64,000 nt of DNA from an uncultured Corynebacterium sp. (GCF_943914615.1 NZ_CALUCS010000002.1:62001-126000); one strand, 5' to 3'; shown: positions 7,660 through 17,764, counted from the first letter of the stretch. A program made the numbers and translations. The notes: generated by a model from the sequence alone, not told the origin.

Positions 7660-8435
7660 GGCATCCACACTACGCCCGCCTGGCGGCCTGTCGTCCCCTC
7701 TCGGCGGTAAGAGAAGAAACGGTCGGCGTGCTCCGGATCGATTGTGCAGCGCGGGTCCGCATCGATGCTGCGCACGCCGAGGGAGAGTAGCTGGCGGGTT
7801 AGACCAGCACGAATGTCCAACCCATGGGTGCCCTTGGCGGTGGTCGTCGCCGAGCCGGGCAACTTGGACTCGACATCCGCGGCCATAGACTGCGGCACCT
7901 CATAGTTCTCTCCACTGGCGGCCGCGCCGAGCAGAGCGTGAATATTGCTGGGTACGGCACCCAGGTCTTCCATGCGGGCAATGGTGCGACGGAGAATTCC
8001 GTTGCGGGCTCCCATTCGCCCAGCGTGAACCGCGGCGATCACGCCGGCATCCTCATCAGACAGCAAAACCGGAACGCAGTCAGCGGTGAGGACGATCAGC
8101 GCTGTACCTCGCAGGGTGGTAATGAGGGCGTCAGTAGCCTCAATCACGGGCGACGCAGCATTCCCAGCGCGCACAGCGGCCGTAGAGGGCACAGAGGACG
8201 CAAGGTGGTCGGCGGTGACCTCCGTGACGTTCGGCGAATGGATCTGCTCCATAAACACCAAACGCCCCACGTCCAGCCCCAGCACATCAGCCAGGCGCTG
8301 GCGGTTTTGAGCCACTGCGGCCGGATCATCGCCCACGTGATCGCCCAAATTAAACGAGGCGTAGGCTCCCGTGGAGATCCCACCGTTGCGGTCGGTGAAG
8401 ACCTTCCGCACCTTGGGGCTCTGGTCGTGGCTCAA
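7656..8435 (-). CDS. pgeF: PgeF/YfiH-type laccase-domain protein, peptidoglycan editing factor
   Basis: This member of the multicopper-like YfiH (DUF152) family has 259 residues. E. coli PgeF removes misincorporated L-Ser from UDP-MurNAc precursors, which fits a place between yggS and ftsZ in a cell-wall cluster. The expected metal/active-site segments are visible: MEQIHSPNVTEV, TADCVPVLLSDEDAGVIAAVHAG, and DPRCTIDPEHADRFFSYRR. The start codon is TTG, supported by AAGGAG seven bases upstream. Its stop overlaps the yggS start. Confidence 0.9.
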   Translation of the reverse strand: MSHDQSPKVRKVFTDRNGGISTGAYASFNLGDHVGDDPAAVAQNRQRLADVLGLDVGRLVFMEQIHSPNVTEVTADHLASSVPSTAAVRAGNAASPVIEATDALITTLRGTALIVLTADCVPVLLSDEDAGVIAAVHAGRMGARNGILRRTIARMEDLGAVPSNIHALLGAAASGENYEVPQSMAADVESKLPGSATTTAKGTHGLDIRAGLTRQLLSLGVRSIDADPRCTIDPEHADRFFSYRREGTTGRQAGVVWMP

Positions 8436-8489
8436 GGCAAGCTCCTTAGGAAGGTGTCTGGCGGGCTGGATAGGCGTGTGCCTGGCAGA

Positions 8490-9821
8490 CTAGTTGAAGT
8501 CCGGCAGATCCAGGTCGTCCTCTTCCTCAGTTAGATCCACACCGGAGTTGGTGGGGTTCTGCGGCTGCTGCGCTGCAGAGGTGAACAGGCCGCCGCCCTG
8601 GTTAGGTTGCGGCTGCTCCTGCGGTGGCACGGTACCACGGCGCTGAGCGAAGCTGGACTGAGTACCGGCCTGTTGCGCGGCCGGATCGGCCTGTGCGGAG
8701 CCCGCCTGCGGGACCTCCTGGCTCTGCACTGCGTACTGGGAGCTCTGGCCAGCCTGCGGGGCTGCCTGGCCACCGAACAGGTTGGTCGACTGTGCAGCGC
8801 CGGCGCCCACGGCCGCGTCCGTGCTCTCCTGCGCATGGTGCGCGCCAGAGCGCTGGTTGTTGGACGTCGCGGATGGGGAATCGTCGAAGCCGGTGGCGAT
8901 GACGGTCACGCGGACTTCATCGCCCAGCTGATCGTCGATGATGGTTCCGAAGATCAGGTTGACGTCTTCGTCGGCCTTTTCCTCTACCAGGTCTGCAGCC
9001 TGGGAAACCTCCAGCAGGCCCAGGTCGGAGCCACCGGCGAAGGACAGCAGCACACCCTTGGCGCCTTCCATGGTGCTCTCCAGCAGCGGAGAGTTGATAG
9101 CTGCCTGGGTGGCCTTGACGGCACGCTGGTCGCCGCGAGCAGTGCCGATTCCCATGAGGGCGGAACCCGCGTCGGTCATGACGGAGCGCACGTCGGCGAA
9201 GTCCACGTTGATCACACCCGGGGTGGTGATCAGCTTGGTGATGCCCTCGACACCGCTGAGCAGCACCTCATCGGCCTTGCGGAAGGCTTCCATCATAGAC
9301 AGCTGCTCTTCAGACATCTTCAGCAGCGAGTCGTTGGGGATAACGATCAGCGTGTCACAAACCTCGCGCAGAGCCTCGATGCCCTCCATGGCCTGCTTGC
9401 TGCGGCGACGACCCTCAAAGCCGAAGGGGCGGGTAACCACGCCGACGGTCAGAGCGTTCTGCTTCTTCGCGATGTTCGCCACAACCGGGGCTGCACCCGT
9501 ACCGGTGCCGCCACCCTCACCTGCGGTGACGAACACCATATCGGCACCTGCCAGGATCTCTTCGATCTGATCCTTGTGGTCCTCGGCGGACTTGCGGCCA
9601 ACGTCCGGGTTAGCGCCGGCGCCCAGCCCGCGGGTCTCCTCGCGGCCGATATCCAGCTTGATGTCCGCATCGGTCAGCATCAAAGCCTGTGCATCGGTGT
9701 TGATGGCGATGAACTCCACGCCCTGCAGCTGCTCGTCGATCATGCGGTTGACGGCGTTTACTCCGCCGCCGCCGACACCGACCACCTTGATCTCTGCGAG
9801 GTGGTTTCCTGGATTCGTCAT
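8490..9821 (-). CDS. ftsZ: FtsZ, tubulin-like cell division GTPase
   Basis: FtsZ polymerises with GTP at midcell to form the Z ring. The 443-residue protein carries the tubulin signature GGGTGTG at residues 103-109 and the N-terminal GVGGGGVNAVNRM. The T7 synergy region lies near NVDFADVRSVM. After the globular domain (to about residue 320), a Gln/Ala-rich disordered linker leads to the conserved C-terminal peptide DDLDLPDF, the expected docking site for SepF. It is preceded by ftsQ with a 165-base gap that may hold its own promoter. Confidence 0.98.
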   Translation of the reverse strand: MTNPGNHLAEIKVVGVGGGGVNAVNRMIDEQLQGVEFIAINTDAQALMLTDADIKLDIGREETRGLGAGANPDVGRKSAEDHKDQIEEILAGADMVFVTAGEGGGTGTGAAPVVANIAKKQNALTVGVVTRPFGFEGRRRSKQAMEGIEALREVCDTLIVIPNDSLLKMSEEQLSMMEAFRKADEVLLSGVEGITKLITTPGVINVDFADVRSVMTDAGSALMGIGTARGDQRAVKATQAAINSPLLESTMEGAKGVLLSFAGGSDLGLLEVSQAADLVEEKADEDVNLIFGTIIDDQLGDEVRVTVIATGFDDSPSATSNNQRSGAHHAQESTDAAVGAGAAQSTNLFGGQAAPQAGQSSQYAVQSQEVPQAGSAQADPAAQQAGTQSSFAQRRGTVPPQEQPQPNQGGGLFTSAAQQPQNPTNSGVDLTEEEDDLDLPDFN

Positions 9822-9986
9822 GTGCGCTTTTCCGCCTTCCTAGAGAATTTTTCGTGCTTTGCGGTTTGCCGGTTTGCTGTTGCGTCCATCTTCCTAGCCG
9901 TCAAGCATTTAGCGGTGCACATTTTTGGTGGCGTGTCGTATCCTTAAAGTTCAACTTAAAGCTTAAGCTGGGGATTCACCCCTACT

Positions 9987-10715
9987 TCAGCCCTGCCTGA
10001 CGGTGGGCATAGCGGGGTTCGAGACGTTCCAATTTCCCTCGCGCCCCAGCACAATTCGGGTCGCCTCGGCCTTCTCGTCCGCCCTATCGGCGGAACCCCA
10101 ATACACAGCCTGATTAGGGAAAAAGAGGCGAATACTATCCGCCGACTCGGCCTCAATCCCCTCCAGCTTCCCGCGAAGGTCATCCGAGAGCGCAGTCAGT
10201 GCCTTCGTCGCCGCATCGATTGCCCGGGCGTCGTCCGCCTTGGTCTTCTTAAACTCGAAAGACCCTTCAGGCTTCACACCCGTCAAGAACACCTGCCCAT
10301 CTTCGTCCACCACGTGCGGTGTGTCGCCATCCATGACGTAGCCGATGGCCTGGTGCTCGGTCACATCGACCGTCACCGTCGTGGGCCACGAGCGCTTGAC
10401 GGTCACCTTCTCCACCCACGGCACGGCGGATACGCCCTGGGCGGCTTCTGCCATGTCCAGACGCAGCATGTTGTCGCCCGCGTTAATGGCGCTAGCCTCC
10501 CGGATCGCTTGCGGATCCGCGTGTGTCGTGCCCTGCACATCGATCTGCGACACCTTCACGATGGGCGCCACATACGCGAGCACACCCAGCAGCACGACCA
10601 GCGCCACTAGCCCCGCGACCAGCCACTGCAGACGCTTACGCGGCGTGCTCTGGATCTTCTGGCCCTTCGAGCTTCGCTGATTCTTCTTGTTTTTTGCTCT
10701 TGACGCCCTACTCAC
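9987..10715 (-). CDS. ftsQ: FtsQ, divisome membrane protein with POTRA domain
   Basis: This bitopic divisome protein links early and late division proteins and binds FtsL and the FtsB-like partner. The 242-residue product has a basic cytoplasmic N-terminus, a transmembrane segment at about residues 31-51, and a POTRA domain with VKVSQIDVQGTTHADPQAI. The FtsQ beta domain follows. The GTG start overlaps the murC stop by 4 bp, so translation is probably coupled. Length is normal for Corynebacterium. Confidence 0.94.
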   Translation of the reverse strand: MSRASRAKNKKNQRSSKGQKIQSTPRKRLQWLVAGLVALVVLLGVLAYVAPIVKVSQIDVQGTTHADPQAIREASAINAGDNMLRLDMAEAAQGVSAVPWVEKVTVKRSWPTTVTVDVTEHQAIGYVMDGDTPHVVDEDGQVFLTGVKPEGSFEFKKTKADDARAIDAATKALTALSDDLRGKLEGIEAESADSIRLFFPNQAVYWGSADRADEKAEATRIVLGREGNWNVSNPAMPTVRQG

Positions 10716-12196
10716 CCGCGATCACCACGGTCCAGCTCCAGCAAAATCTCGTCTGCCAGCATCGTCACGGTACCCGCGCCGATCGTCAGCACCATGTCGC
10801 CACGCTGCACCAGCCCGGCAACCACGCCGGCTACACGCGAGAAGTCGGGTTCGAACACGCACTCGGTGGAGGCATCGATCTTGTCTCCAATGATGCGCGA
10901 ATCCACACCCTCGACGGGCTCCTCGCGGGCGCCGAAGATGTCCAGCAGCACCACCTGATCGGCCAAGGACAATGCCTCGGCGAACTCGTCGGCGAAGTTG
11001 ATCGTGCGCGAGTAAAGGTGTGGCTGGAATACGGCCACGATGCGCCCACCGCGGGCTTCCACCCGCTGGCGTGCCGCCGACAGGACGGCCGCAACCTCGG
11101 TCGGGTGGTGCGCGTAGTCGTCGTACACCTCCACGTCCTGGCGGGTGCCGTGGTACTCGAAGCGGCGGCGCACTCCGTCGAAACCGCCGATGCCCGCGAT
11201 GACCTTCTCCACATCCGTGCCCAGCAGCGCACTGCCCAGCACGGCCGCAGTGGCGTTCAACACCATGTGGATGCCCGGAATGGCCACGCGCAGCGAGTAG
11301 GTGCCGGCGCCCTGCTTCACAGCCTCAGTCAGTCGCAAGGCGGAGACGGTGCCCTCCGCGGTAACCTCCGTGCTTTCGATGATCGCTGCTGCGGGCACGG
11401 AAGAGTGGGCGTCACAAGCCTCGGCAGTGCCATAACCAACAACGCTAAACGGCAAGGGCTCGCCGTCCTTGGCACCGGCGATGAGCTTCTCGGCGAGCGC
11501 GGCCGAACCCGGATCATCCAGGCACGCGACCAGGAAGCCACCCGGCACAATGCGGTGGGCGAACTTCTCGAAGACCTCCCGGTAAGCTGCTTCGGTCTTG
11601 AAGTAATCCAAGTGGTCGGGCTCAATGTTCGTGACCACCGCAATTTCGGGCGAATAGGAAAGAAAGGAACCATCGGACTCGTCAGCCTCGGCCACGAAGA
11701 TCTCGCCGGTGCCGTTGTGGGCATTCGTACCCGCGCGGTTCAGCTGTCCACCGATGGCAAAAGAGGGATCCTGCCCCGCCGCCTGCAGCGCCGCCACAGC
11801 CATCGACGTCGTAGACGTCTTGCCATGCGTGCCCGCCAGCAGGAAAGCCCGCCGATCCTGCAGCAACAGCGCCAGAATATCCGAGCGGCGAAGCACCGGA
11901 ATGCCTGCCTCACGGGCGCCGACGAGCTCCGGGTTATCCTGCGGAATCGCGGCGAAGGAGGTAACAACCACCGTCGGCAACTCCCCCAATAGGCGCAGGT
12001 TTTCCCCCGCGTGCCCGACCTGAATCTCCGCGCCGGCCGCGCGCAGCGCCATGATGCTGCGCGACTCCTTCATATCCGACCCGCTGACCTGGTATCCGCG
12101 GTCCAGCAGGATGCGGGCGATGCCGGACATGCCGGCACCGCCGATGCCCACCATGTGCACGCGGGAGAGGTCCGTGGTTTGGGGCTGCTCGCTCAT
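10712..12196 (-). CDS. murC: UDP-N-acetylmuramate--L-alanine ligase
   Basis: MurC adds L-Ala to UDP-MurNAc in the cytoplasm, the first Mur ligase step. The 494-residue protein has the N-terminal nucleotide-sugar motif GIGGAGMSGIA (about 18-28) and the ATP P-loop GTHGKTS at 122-128. The metal/substrate motif EADESDGSF and the C-terminal YDDYAHHPTE are also present. It is followed by ftsQ with a 4-bp overlap and preceded by murG with a 62-base gap. Confidence 0.98.
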   Translation of the reverse strand: MSEQPQTTDLSRVHMVGIGGAGMSGIARILLDRGYQVSGSDMKESRSIMALRAAGAEIQVGHAGENLRLLGELPTVVVTSFAAIPQDNPELVGAREAGIPVLRRSDILALLLQDRRAFLLAGTHGKTSTTSMAVAALQAAGQDPSFAIGGQLNRAGTNAHNGTGEIFVAEADESDGSFLSYSPEIAVVTNIEPDHLDYFKTEAAYREVFEKFAHRIVPGGFLVACLDDPGSAALAEKLIAGAKDGEPLPFSVVGYGTAEACDAHSSVPAAAIIESTEVTAEGTVSALRLTEAVKQGAGTYSLRVAIPGIHMVLNATAAVLGSALLGTDVEKVIAGIGGFDGVRRRFEYHGTRQDVEVYDDYAHHPTEVAAVLSAARQRVEARGGRIVAVFQPHLYSRTINFADEFAEALSLADQVVLLDIFGAREEPVEGVDSRIIGDKIDASTECVFEPDFSRVAGVVAGLVQRGDMVLTIGAGTVTMLADEILLELDRGDRG

Positions 12197-12258
12197 CGTG
12201 GAAGAAGTTGCCTTTCTAAAAGGAGGGAGGACAAAAGGATTTGGTACGGGGGCTAGGG

Positions 12259-13371
12259 CTAGGCCTCAGCGGCTGCGATGATCTTCTCAGCGATCTTCTC
12301 GGCAGCATCCCTGTGGCCTGCGGCCAGCGTTGCCAGGCTGGCGGCGTGCCAGCGAGTTTCGTCGCGCAGCAACGGGATGACTTCCTGGGAAACGCGATGG
12401 CCAGTGAGCTCGGCATCCTTGATGATCACCCCGCCACCGGCGTGGGTGATCGGGCGGACGTTGAGCTCCTGCTCGCCGTTGCCGTGCGGCAGCGGCACGT
12501 AGATACCCGGCAGGCCGACGGCGGAAACCTCGGCAACGGTCATTGCGCCGGAGCGGCACAGGATCGCATCCGCGGCGGCGAGAGCCAGATCCATGCGCTC
12601 GATGTACGGCACTGCTACGTACGGGGGCTTGCCTTCCTGTACTTCTGCGGGCAGCTCAATTTCGTTCTTCTTGCCGTAGGCGTGCAGCACCCCGATGCCG
12701 GCGTCCTGCAGCGTCTTCGCTGCGTCCACCACCGCAGTATTGATGCTGCGCGCACCTTGTGAACCGCCCGTGACCAGCAGCAGCGGGGCTTCCGGATCCA
12801 CGCCGAAGAACTCGCGGGCCTCCGCGCGCAGGGCCTTGCGATCCATCTTCAGCACGGATTCGCGCACGGGGATGCCCACAATCTCGGCATCCAGGCCGGA
12901 ATCCTCCACCGCGGCCAGGCCAGTTCCGCCCAGCTTCACGCCCAGCTTGTTGGCCACGCCCGCGCGGGCATTGGCCTCGTGGACGAAGAAAGGGATCTTC
13001 AAAGAGCGTGCGGCCAGGTAGGCCGGGGCGGAAACATAGCCGCCGAAGCCGATAACCACGTCGGCTTCCACCTCGCGCAGTACCCTCTTCGTCTCCTTCA
13101 AGGCCTTGCGCAAGCGCAGCGGCAGCGTGGCCAGGTCCTTGTTTACCTTGCGCGGCACCGGCACTGGAGGAATCAACTCCAGGTCGAACCCGCGCGCCGG
13201 CACCAGGGTGGTCTCCAGGCCACGGGTGGTACCCAGCGCGGTGATGCGCGCGTCTGGGCGCTGCGCGCGAACTGCCTCTGCCACGGCCATGGCGGGTTCA
13301 ATGTGCCCGGCCGTTCCGCCGCCGGCAACGACGACTGATAGCTTCCGGTCGGCTTCTGGCTTCGGGTTCAC
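12259..13371 (-). CDS. murG: MurG, lipid II-forming GlcNAc transferase
   Basis: This peripheral GT28 enzyme transfers GlcNAc from UDP-GlcNAc to lipid I at the inner membrane face. The 370-residue protein shows GGGTAGHIEPA at residues 17-27 and GFGGYVSAPAYLAA. The UDP-binding region contains LLVTGGSQGARSIN and the late IPLPHGNGEQELN-like segment. The start is GTG, five bases after the ftsW stop, so the two genes are tightly coupled. Confidence 0.97.
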   Translation of the reverse strand: MNPKPEADRKLSVVVAGGGTAGHIEPAMAVAEAVRAQRPDARITALGTTRGLETTLVPARGFDLELIPPVPVPRKVNKDLATLPLRLRKALKETKRVLREVEADVVIGFGGYVSAPAYLAARSLKIPFFVHEANARAGVANKLGVKLGGTGLAAVEDSGLDAEIVGIPVRESVLKMDRKALRAEAREFFGVDPEAPLLLVTGGSQGARSINTAVVDAAKTLQDAGIGVLHAYGKKNEIELPAEVQEGKPPYVAVPYIERMDLALAAADAILCRSGAMTVAEVSAVGLPGIYVPLPHGNGEQELNVRPITHAGGGVIIKDAELTGHRVSQEVIPLLRDETRWHAASLATLAAGHRDAAEKIAEKIIAAAEA

Positions 13372-13376
13372 TTTGG

Positions 13377-15044
13377 CTAGCGCCTCCTGTGTCGGTTATC
13401 GATAGTTCTGCGAGTCTTGCGGGCCCTCGGCGGGCCCGCCTCGTCCGCCCGGTGGCGGCTACGCGGGATCGGCTTCGGGGTCGCGGTGGGCGGCAGGTCC
13501 TGCCTTCGCACTCCATCGTAGCCACGCAGGCGCGACTCGCCGCCGACGCGACGGATGGACTGCTCCACCCGGTCGCGTTCGCGTCGGACGTCCTGGCTCC
13601 CCCGGCCAGCGCTCGCCCGCTGCCGGGTAACCGGCTCGCCGTAGCTATAGGCCGTCTCGCGGCGCTCGTTCCGGCGCTGCTCGCCCGCCTTGTATCCCTG
13701 CGGTTCCGGCAGCAAGAGGATGCGGTCGATGAGCGGGCGCCCTTCGTGCTGCATGGAAGAAACCGTCTCCGGCTCGTTGCGGGCACAGTTGCACAGCAGC
13801 CCCATGGAAATGAGGGTGATGATCGCCGACGAACCACCAGCGGAGATCAACGGCAGCTGGATACCCGTCACCGGCAGCAAGCCCACAACGTAGCCCATGT
13901 TGAAGAATGCCTGCACAGTGATACCAATTGTCAGCGTTGCAGCCAGCAACCGCAGGAAAGGGTCCTTCTGCGCCAGGGCCGTGCGGATGCCAAACCAGGC
14001 GAGCACGCCAAACAGAATCACGACGATAGACGCGCCGAGCAGGCCCAGCTCCTCGCCCACGATGGAAAAGATGAAGTCGTTCTTGGCTTCCGGCAGATAG
14101 AACCACTTCGCACGGGACTGCCCCAACCCAGCACCGAAAACCCCACCATCAGATAGGGACAAGATGCCCTGGTGGGACTGGTAGGCCGCACCCCGAGTCG
14201 TCGACTCTCCGAAGTTCAGCGTCAGGGCGTCCTTCCACGTCGTAATACGCGCTCCGCGGAAGCTCTGACGGGTAATCGCGAACACGCCCAGCACCGCGAC
14301 TATGCCCAGCACCGTGGCGATGACCTGGCGACCAACGCCAGCAAAGAAAATAAGCGCGGCGACCACGATGCCCACGGAGAACATCATGCCGAGGTCCTTT
14401 TGCAGAAGCACCAACAGCAAGATCGCAAAACTCACGGCCATGAAGGCACCGAGGGTGGTGTTGAGGCGCTGTGTGGCACGCGCCCTGTAGGAGACAGTGG
14501 CTGCTCCCCACACCGCCAGCGCCAGCTTCGCTACCTCGGAAGGCTGCACGCCGATGGGGCCAATGCGGATCCACGAGTTCGAACCGACCTCTTCGCCACC
14601 GGTACCAACACCAGGGATCAAAACTGCTATCAGCATCGCAATCGCAACTACCAACAGCCACGGCGAATACTTGCGGATCGTCTCCGGGCGCATCCGCAGC
14701 GCCACCCACATCGCCACCAGACCGATGAACACAACCACGGCCTGCTTGATGAACTCGCCGAACACACTCGCGCCGCTGGCGTAGGAGGTCACCATCGACG
14801 AAGACAGCACCATGACTAGTCCCAGGGCGGTCAGACACGCCGTGACGACCAGCAACACCTTGTAGTTCAGCTGCGGGGTAGCCAGCTGTGCGGTGAACTT
14901 GCTGTGCAGGGATGCTAGGCCGCGCTCGGCGCCAGACTCCTGGCTCGCCGACGTGCGCTCCGGCTCGGCACGCTCACTGTGCGGGCGGCTCTCCCCTGTG
15001 CCGGGGATGCGCCGGCGCTTCGAATTGGACGTCGGAGTGGACAT
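13377..15044 (-). CDS. ftsW: FtsW, SEDS-family septal peptidoglycan polymerase
   Basis: This SEDS glycosyltransferase polymerises lipid II at the septum together with FtsI. About ten membrane segments run from residue 55 to 430. SEDS motifs are visible as GLGQSRAKWFYLPEAKNDFIF and PVTGIQLPLISAGGSS. I chose the ATG at 15044 (MSTPTSNSKRRR, 555 residues) because it has an AGGGGATAGG ribosome site and leaves a 7-base gap to murD. A longer in-frame start at 15167 would overlap murD by 116 bases and is less likely. The C-terminus is a long, Arg-rich cytoplasmic tail of about 125 residues. Confidence 0.95.
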   Translation of the reverse strand: MSTPTSNSKRRRIPGTGESRPHSERAEPERTSASQESGAERGLASLHSKFTAQLATPQLNYKVLLVVTACLTALGLVMVLSSSMVTSYASGASVFGEFIKQAVVVFIGLVAMWVALRMRPETIRKYSPWLLVVAIAMLIAVLIPGVGTGGEEVGSNSWIRIGPIGVQPSEVAKLALAVWGAATVSYRARATQRLNTTLGAFMAVSFAILLLVLLQKDLGMMFSVGIVVAALIFFAGVGRQVIATVLGIVAVLGVFAITRQSFRGARITTWKDALTLNFGESTTRGAAYQSHQGILSLSDGGVFGAGLGQSRAKWFYLPEAKNDFIFSIVGEELGLLGASIVVILFGVLAWFGIRTALAQKDPFLRLLAATLTIGITVQAFFNMGYVVGLLPVTGIQLPLISAGGSSAIITLISMGLLCNCARNEPETVSSMQHEGRPLIDRILLLPEPQGYKAGEQRRNERRETAYSYGEPVTRQRASAGRGSQDVRRERDRVEQSIRRVGGESRLRGYDGVRRQDLPPTATPKPIPRSRHRADEAGPPRARKTRRTIDNRHRRR

Positions 15045-15051
15045 CGCGCGC

Positions 15052-16596
15052 CTATCCCCTTTCCTGTGTTTCTTGAGTCTCTTGAGTCCCTTGGATCCCG
15101 TGGCCCGTTTGTTCGGCCGTATCGGCCCCAGCATATGCCACCGCATACTGGGCGAACAGGTCGCCACGCTGGCTCATGCCGGTGTACATATCCAGCGATG
15201 CTGCCGCCGGGGCCAGCACCACGCTGTCACCGGGTTGCGCCAACCCGTGGGCGGCGCGGGCGACGGCACGCATCGCTTCTTCTGGATCGGTGGCGTCAAT
15301 AACAGTGACCGGCAGGTCGGGCAGCTGCCGCGACACTTCCGCGACGAGCTCCGCGCGATCCACGCCAAGGGCCACCACTGCCTTGAGGGCACCGCCAATC
15401 GCCCGGATCAGGCCATCGACAGCCGCGCCCTTCAGCTGCCCACCGGCAACCCAAATCACGTTGCGCTGGCCACGTAGCGCGGCCTCTGCGGCGTGCGGGT
15501 TGGTGGCCTTCGAGTTATCGATCCAGGTAACGCCTCCGTGCTCCAGCACAACCTGCCCGCGGTGCGCCTGCACCTTAAATCCAGCCAGCGCGGCTTCGAT
15601 GGCCGCCGGTGCCACGCCCAGGGCGCGCGCCATCGCCGCACTCGCCGCGGCATCGGCAAGCCCCGCAGGCCCAGGAGGGCTAATCCCCTGCGCCGGGGCG
15701 AGGTCCGTGGTTTGGCTCGGGTCACCGATGACAACCTCGACCAGCCGCCCGTCGCGCACACCGACTACTCGTTGCGTGTTTTGTGACGCCACCTCTTCAG
15801 GATCGTGAATCGTGTACCCACGGCGCGTCATGACCTGGCGAGCGCGTGCGGTAGCCACAACGTCTGCATCGTCCAGAGCCAGGACGGATTCCTCGGCGGT
15901 CAAGACTTGTGCCTTGTCTGCACAATAGTTTTCGTAGTTGCCGTGCCAATCCAGGTGGTCTTCGGCGAGGTTCAGAATGCAGCCGACGTCGGGCTCGAAC
16001 ATGGGAGCCCAGTGCAGCTGGAAGCTCGATACCTCGGCGACGAAGACATCGGAGCGGGGTTCGCCACGGTGCTGAGCGGCAAGGGCGGCGGATGGGGCGA
16101 TGCCAATGTTGCCCACGGCCAGGGCGGCGCGCCCGTCGGCGATCAGCATGGAGGTCAGCATCGCCGTGGTGGTGGTCTTACCGTTCGTTCCCGTCACCGC
16201 CAGCCATGTGCGGGGCTTACCAAAAGCCCCGGCTTGGTCGGCCAGCCAGGCTGCGGCAATATCTCCGATCACGGGGATGCCCAACTCGGCGGCGCGGGCC
16301 AGCAATGGGGACTCAGGTTTCCAGCCCGGCGAGGTCACGACGAGTCGCGGAGCCAGGGCGTCGAGGGTCTCGATAGCCTCGGACACGCTGAGTAACCGCA
16401 GCTCCGTCTCCCCGTCGTCGGCAATGTGGCCTAGCGCCTGCGCGTTGTCGTCTGCTACCAGGACCAGCCGGGCGCCGAGAGCGCAGAGCATGGAGATCAC
16501 ACCCCGCCCGGCCACGCCTGCGCCCGCGACCAGCACGGTCTCGGTACGCATGGTCTCTAGGGCGTCTGCGGGTTGAAGTGCGTGTGTCGATTCCAC
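15052..16596 (-). CDS. murD: UDP-N-acetylmuramoyl-L-alanine--D-glutamate ligase
   Basis: MurD adds D-Glu to UDP-MurNAc-L-Ala. The 514-residue protein has VAGAGVAGRG near residue 24, the P-loop GTNGKTT at 136-142, LNLAEDHLDWHG, and the C-terminal ligase domain with DNSKATNPHAAEAAL. It reads from a GTG start; an internal ATG at codon 16 is a possible alternative. A short tail ending QGTQETQETQERG is a low-complexity extension just before ftsW. Confidence 0.97.
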   Translation of the reverse strand: MESTHALQPADALETMRTETVLVAGAGVAGRGVISMLCALGARLVLVADDNAQALGHIADDGETELRLLSVSEAIETLDALAPRLVVTSPGWKPESPLLARAAELGIPVIGDIAAAWLADQAGAFGKPRTWLAVTGTNGKTTTTAMLTSMLIADGRAALAVGNIGIAPSAALAAQHRGEPRSDVFVAEVSSFQLHWAPMFEPDVGCILNLAEDHLDWHGNYENYCADKAQVLTAEESVLALDDADVVATARARQVMTRRGYTIHDPEEVASQNTQRVVGVRDGRLVEVVIGDPSQTTDLAPAQGISPPGPAGLADAAASAAMARALGVAPAAIEAALAGFKVQAHRGQVVLEHGGVTWIDNSKATNPHAAEAALRGQRNVIWVAGGQLKGAAVDGLIRAIGGALKAVVALGVDRAELVAEVSRQLPDLPVTVIDATDPEEAMRAVARAAHGLAQPGDSVVLAPAAASLDMYTGMSQRGDLFAQYAVAYAGADTAEQTGHGIQGTQETQETQERG

Positions 16597-16656
16597 GGCT
16601 TGGTTGTCCTTACATTGCTAACGAATTGTGGGTTTGCGGGGCTGCCACCGGCAGGC

Positions 16657-17757
16657 CTAGAAGCTGGCGCCGTTGAGCCACTCCGCGTAGAAAATTGCGA
16701 AGCCGGACATCGCCGCCAGCGCGGCGAGCAGCCAGAAGCGGATGACGACGGTGGTCTCCGCCCATCCCTTGTTCTCGAAGTGGTGGTGGATCGGTGCCAT
16801 GCGGAACACGCGCTTGCCGGTGGCCTTGAAAGAAATCACCTGGATCACCACGGAGGCGGCCTCGATGACGAAGATGATGCCGACCAAGATCATCAGCAGC
16901 TCGGTCTGAGTCGTCACAGACAGTCCGGCCACTAGGCCACCCAGAGCCAACGAACCGGTATCGCCCATGAAGATCTTCGCCGGAGCAGCGTTCCACCACA
17001 GGAAGCCCAGGCAAGCGCCCAGGCCAGCGGAGGCCAGCATCGAGAGATCCAACGGGTCGCGCACTGCGTAGCAGGCGGCCTCTGCACTAGCGGCGCAGGA
17101 GTTACGGAACTGCCAGAAGGTAATCAGCACGTAGGTGCCCATCACGATCGCGGTCACGCCACTTGCCAGGCCGTCCAGGCCGTCGGTCAAGTTCACCGCG
17201 TTCGACCAGGCGGAGATCACCACGTAGATGAAGATCAGGAATAGAACCATGCCTACGATGGTCGGCCCGATCGCGATGTCGAAAGTCGCAATATCGCGGA
17301 CGACCGACAGGTGCGTGGAGCCTGGTGTCAGCCCGTGGGAGTTCGGGAACTGCAGAATCAGCAGACCAAAGACAATCGCGGTAACCAGCTGCCCGACGAG
17401 CTTCGCCTTCGCGTTTAGGCCTAGGTTCCGGCCCTTAACCAGTTTGATGTAGTCATCGGCGAAGCCCAGTCCACCCAGGGCCAGGGTCAGCCCCAGCACC
17501 AGCCAGCCGCTTACGCCCGGCCCGGAGCCGGTGGTTACGAGCCCCACCAGCACGGCCACCAGGTATCCGAACACGATGCCCGCCAACACGGCGATGCCGC
17601 CCATGGTGGGCGTGCCGCGCTTCTTAAAGTGCGACTTCGGCCCTTCTTCGCGGATCTCCTGGCCCAATCCTTCGGCAGAGAACCAACGAATCAGCAACGG
17701 GGTCAGCAGTACGGACACAAGGAAAGCAACCGCACCTGCGATAAAGATTTGCAACAT
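16657..17757 (-). CDS. mraY: Phospho-MurNAc-pentapeptide translocase (lipid I synthase)
   Basis: This integral membrane enzyme transfers phospho-MurNAc-pentapeptide to undecaprenyl phosphate. The 366-residue protein shows the family motifs KSHFKKRGTPTMGG (residues about 41-54), FADDYIKL with the catalytic Asp pair, NAVNLTDGLDGLA, and the His-rich FRMAPIHHHFENKGW. About ten transmembrane helices are expected. It lies 7 bases after murF and is clearly in the same operon. Confidence 0.98.
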   Translation of the reverse strand: MLQIFIAGAVAFLVSVLLTPLLIRWFSAEGLGQEIREEGPKSHFKKRGTPTMGGIAVLAGIVFGYLVAVLVGLVTTGSGPGVSGWLVLGLTLALGGLGFADDYIKLVKGRNLGLNAKAKLVGQLVTAIVFGLLILQFPNSHGLTPGSTHLSVVRDIATFDIAIGPTIVGMVLFLIFIYVVISAWSNAVNLTDGLDGLASGVTAIVMGTYVLITFWQFRNSCAASAEAACYAVRDPLDLSMLASAGLGACLGFLWWNAAPAKIFMGDTGSLALGGLVAGLSVTTQTELLMILVGIIFVIEAASVVIQVISFKATGKRVFRMAPIHHHFENKGWAETTVVIRFWLLAALAAMSGFAIFYAEWLNGASF

Positions 17758-17764
17758 GGGATTT

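Noticed and set aside
10523..11992. 489-codon plus-strand frame opposite murC
   Set aside because: Shadow of murC; long frames on both strands are expected at this GC content.
15045..15167. 41-codon N-terminal extension of ftsW
   Set aside because: It overlaps the end of murD and ignores the ribosome site before the ATG at 15044.
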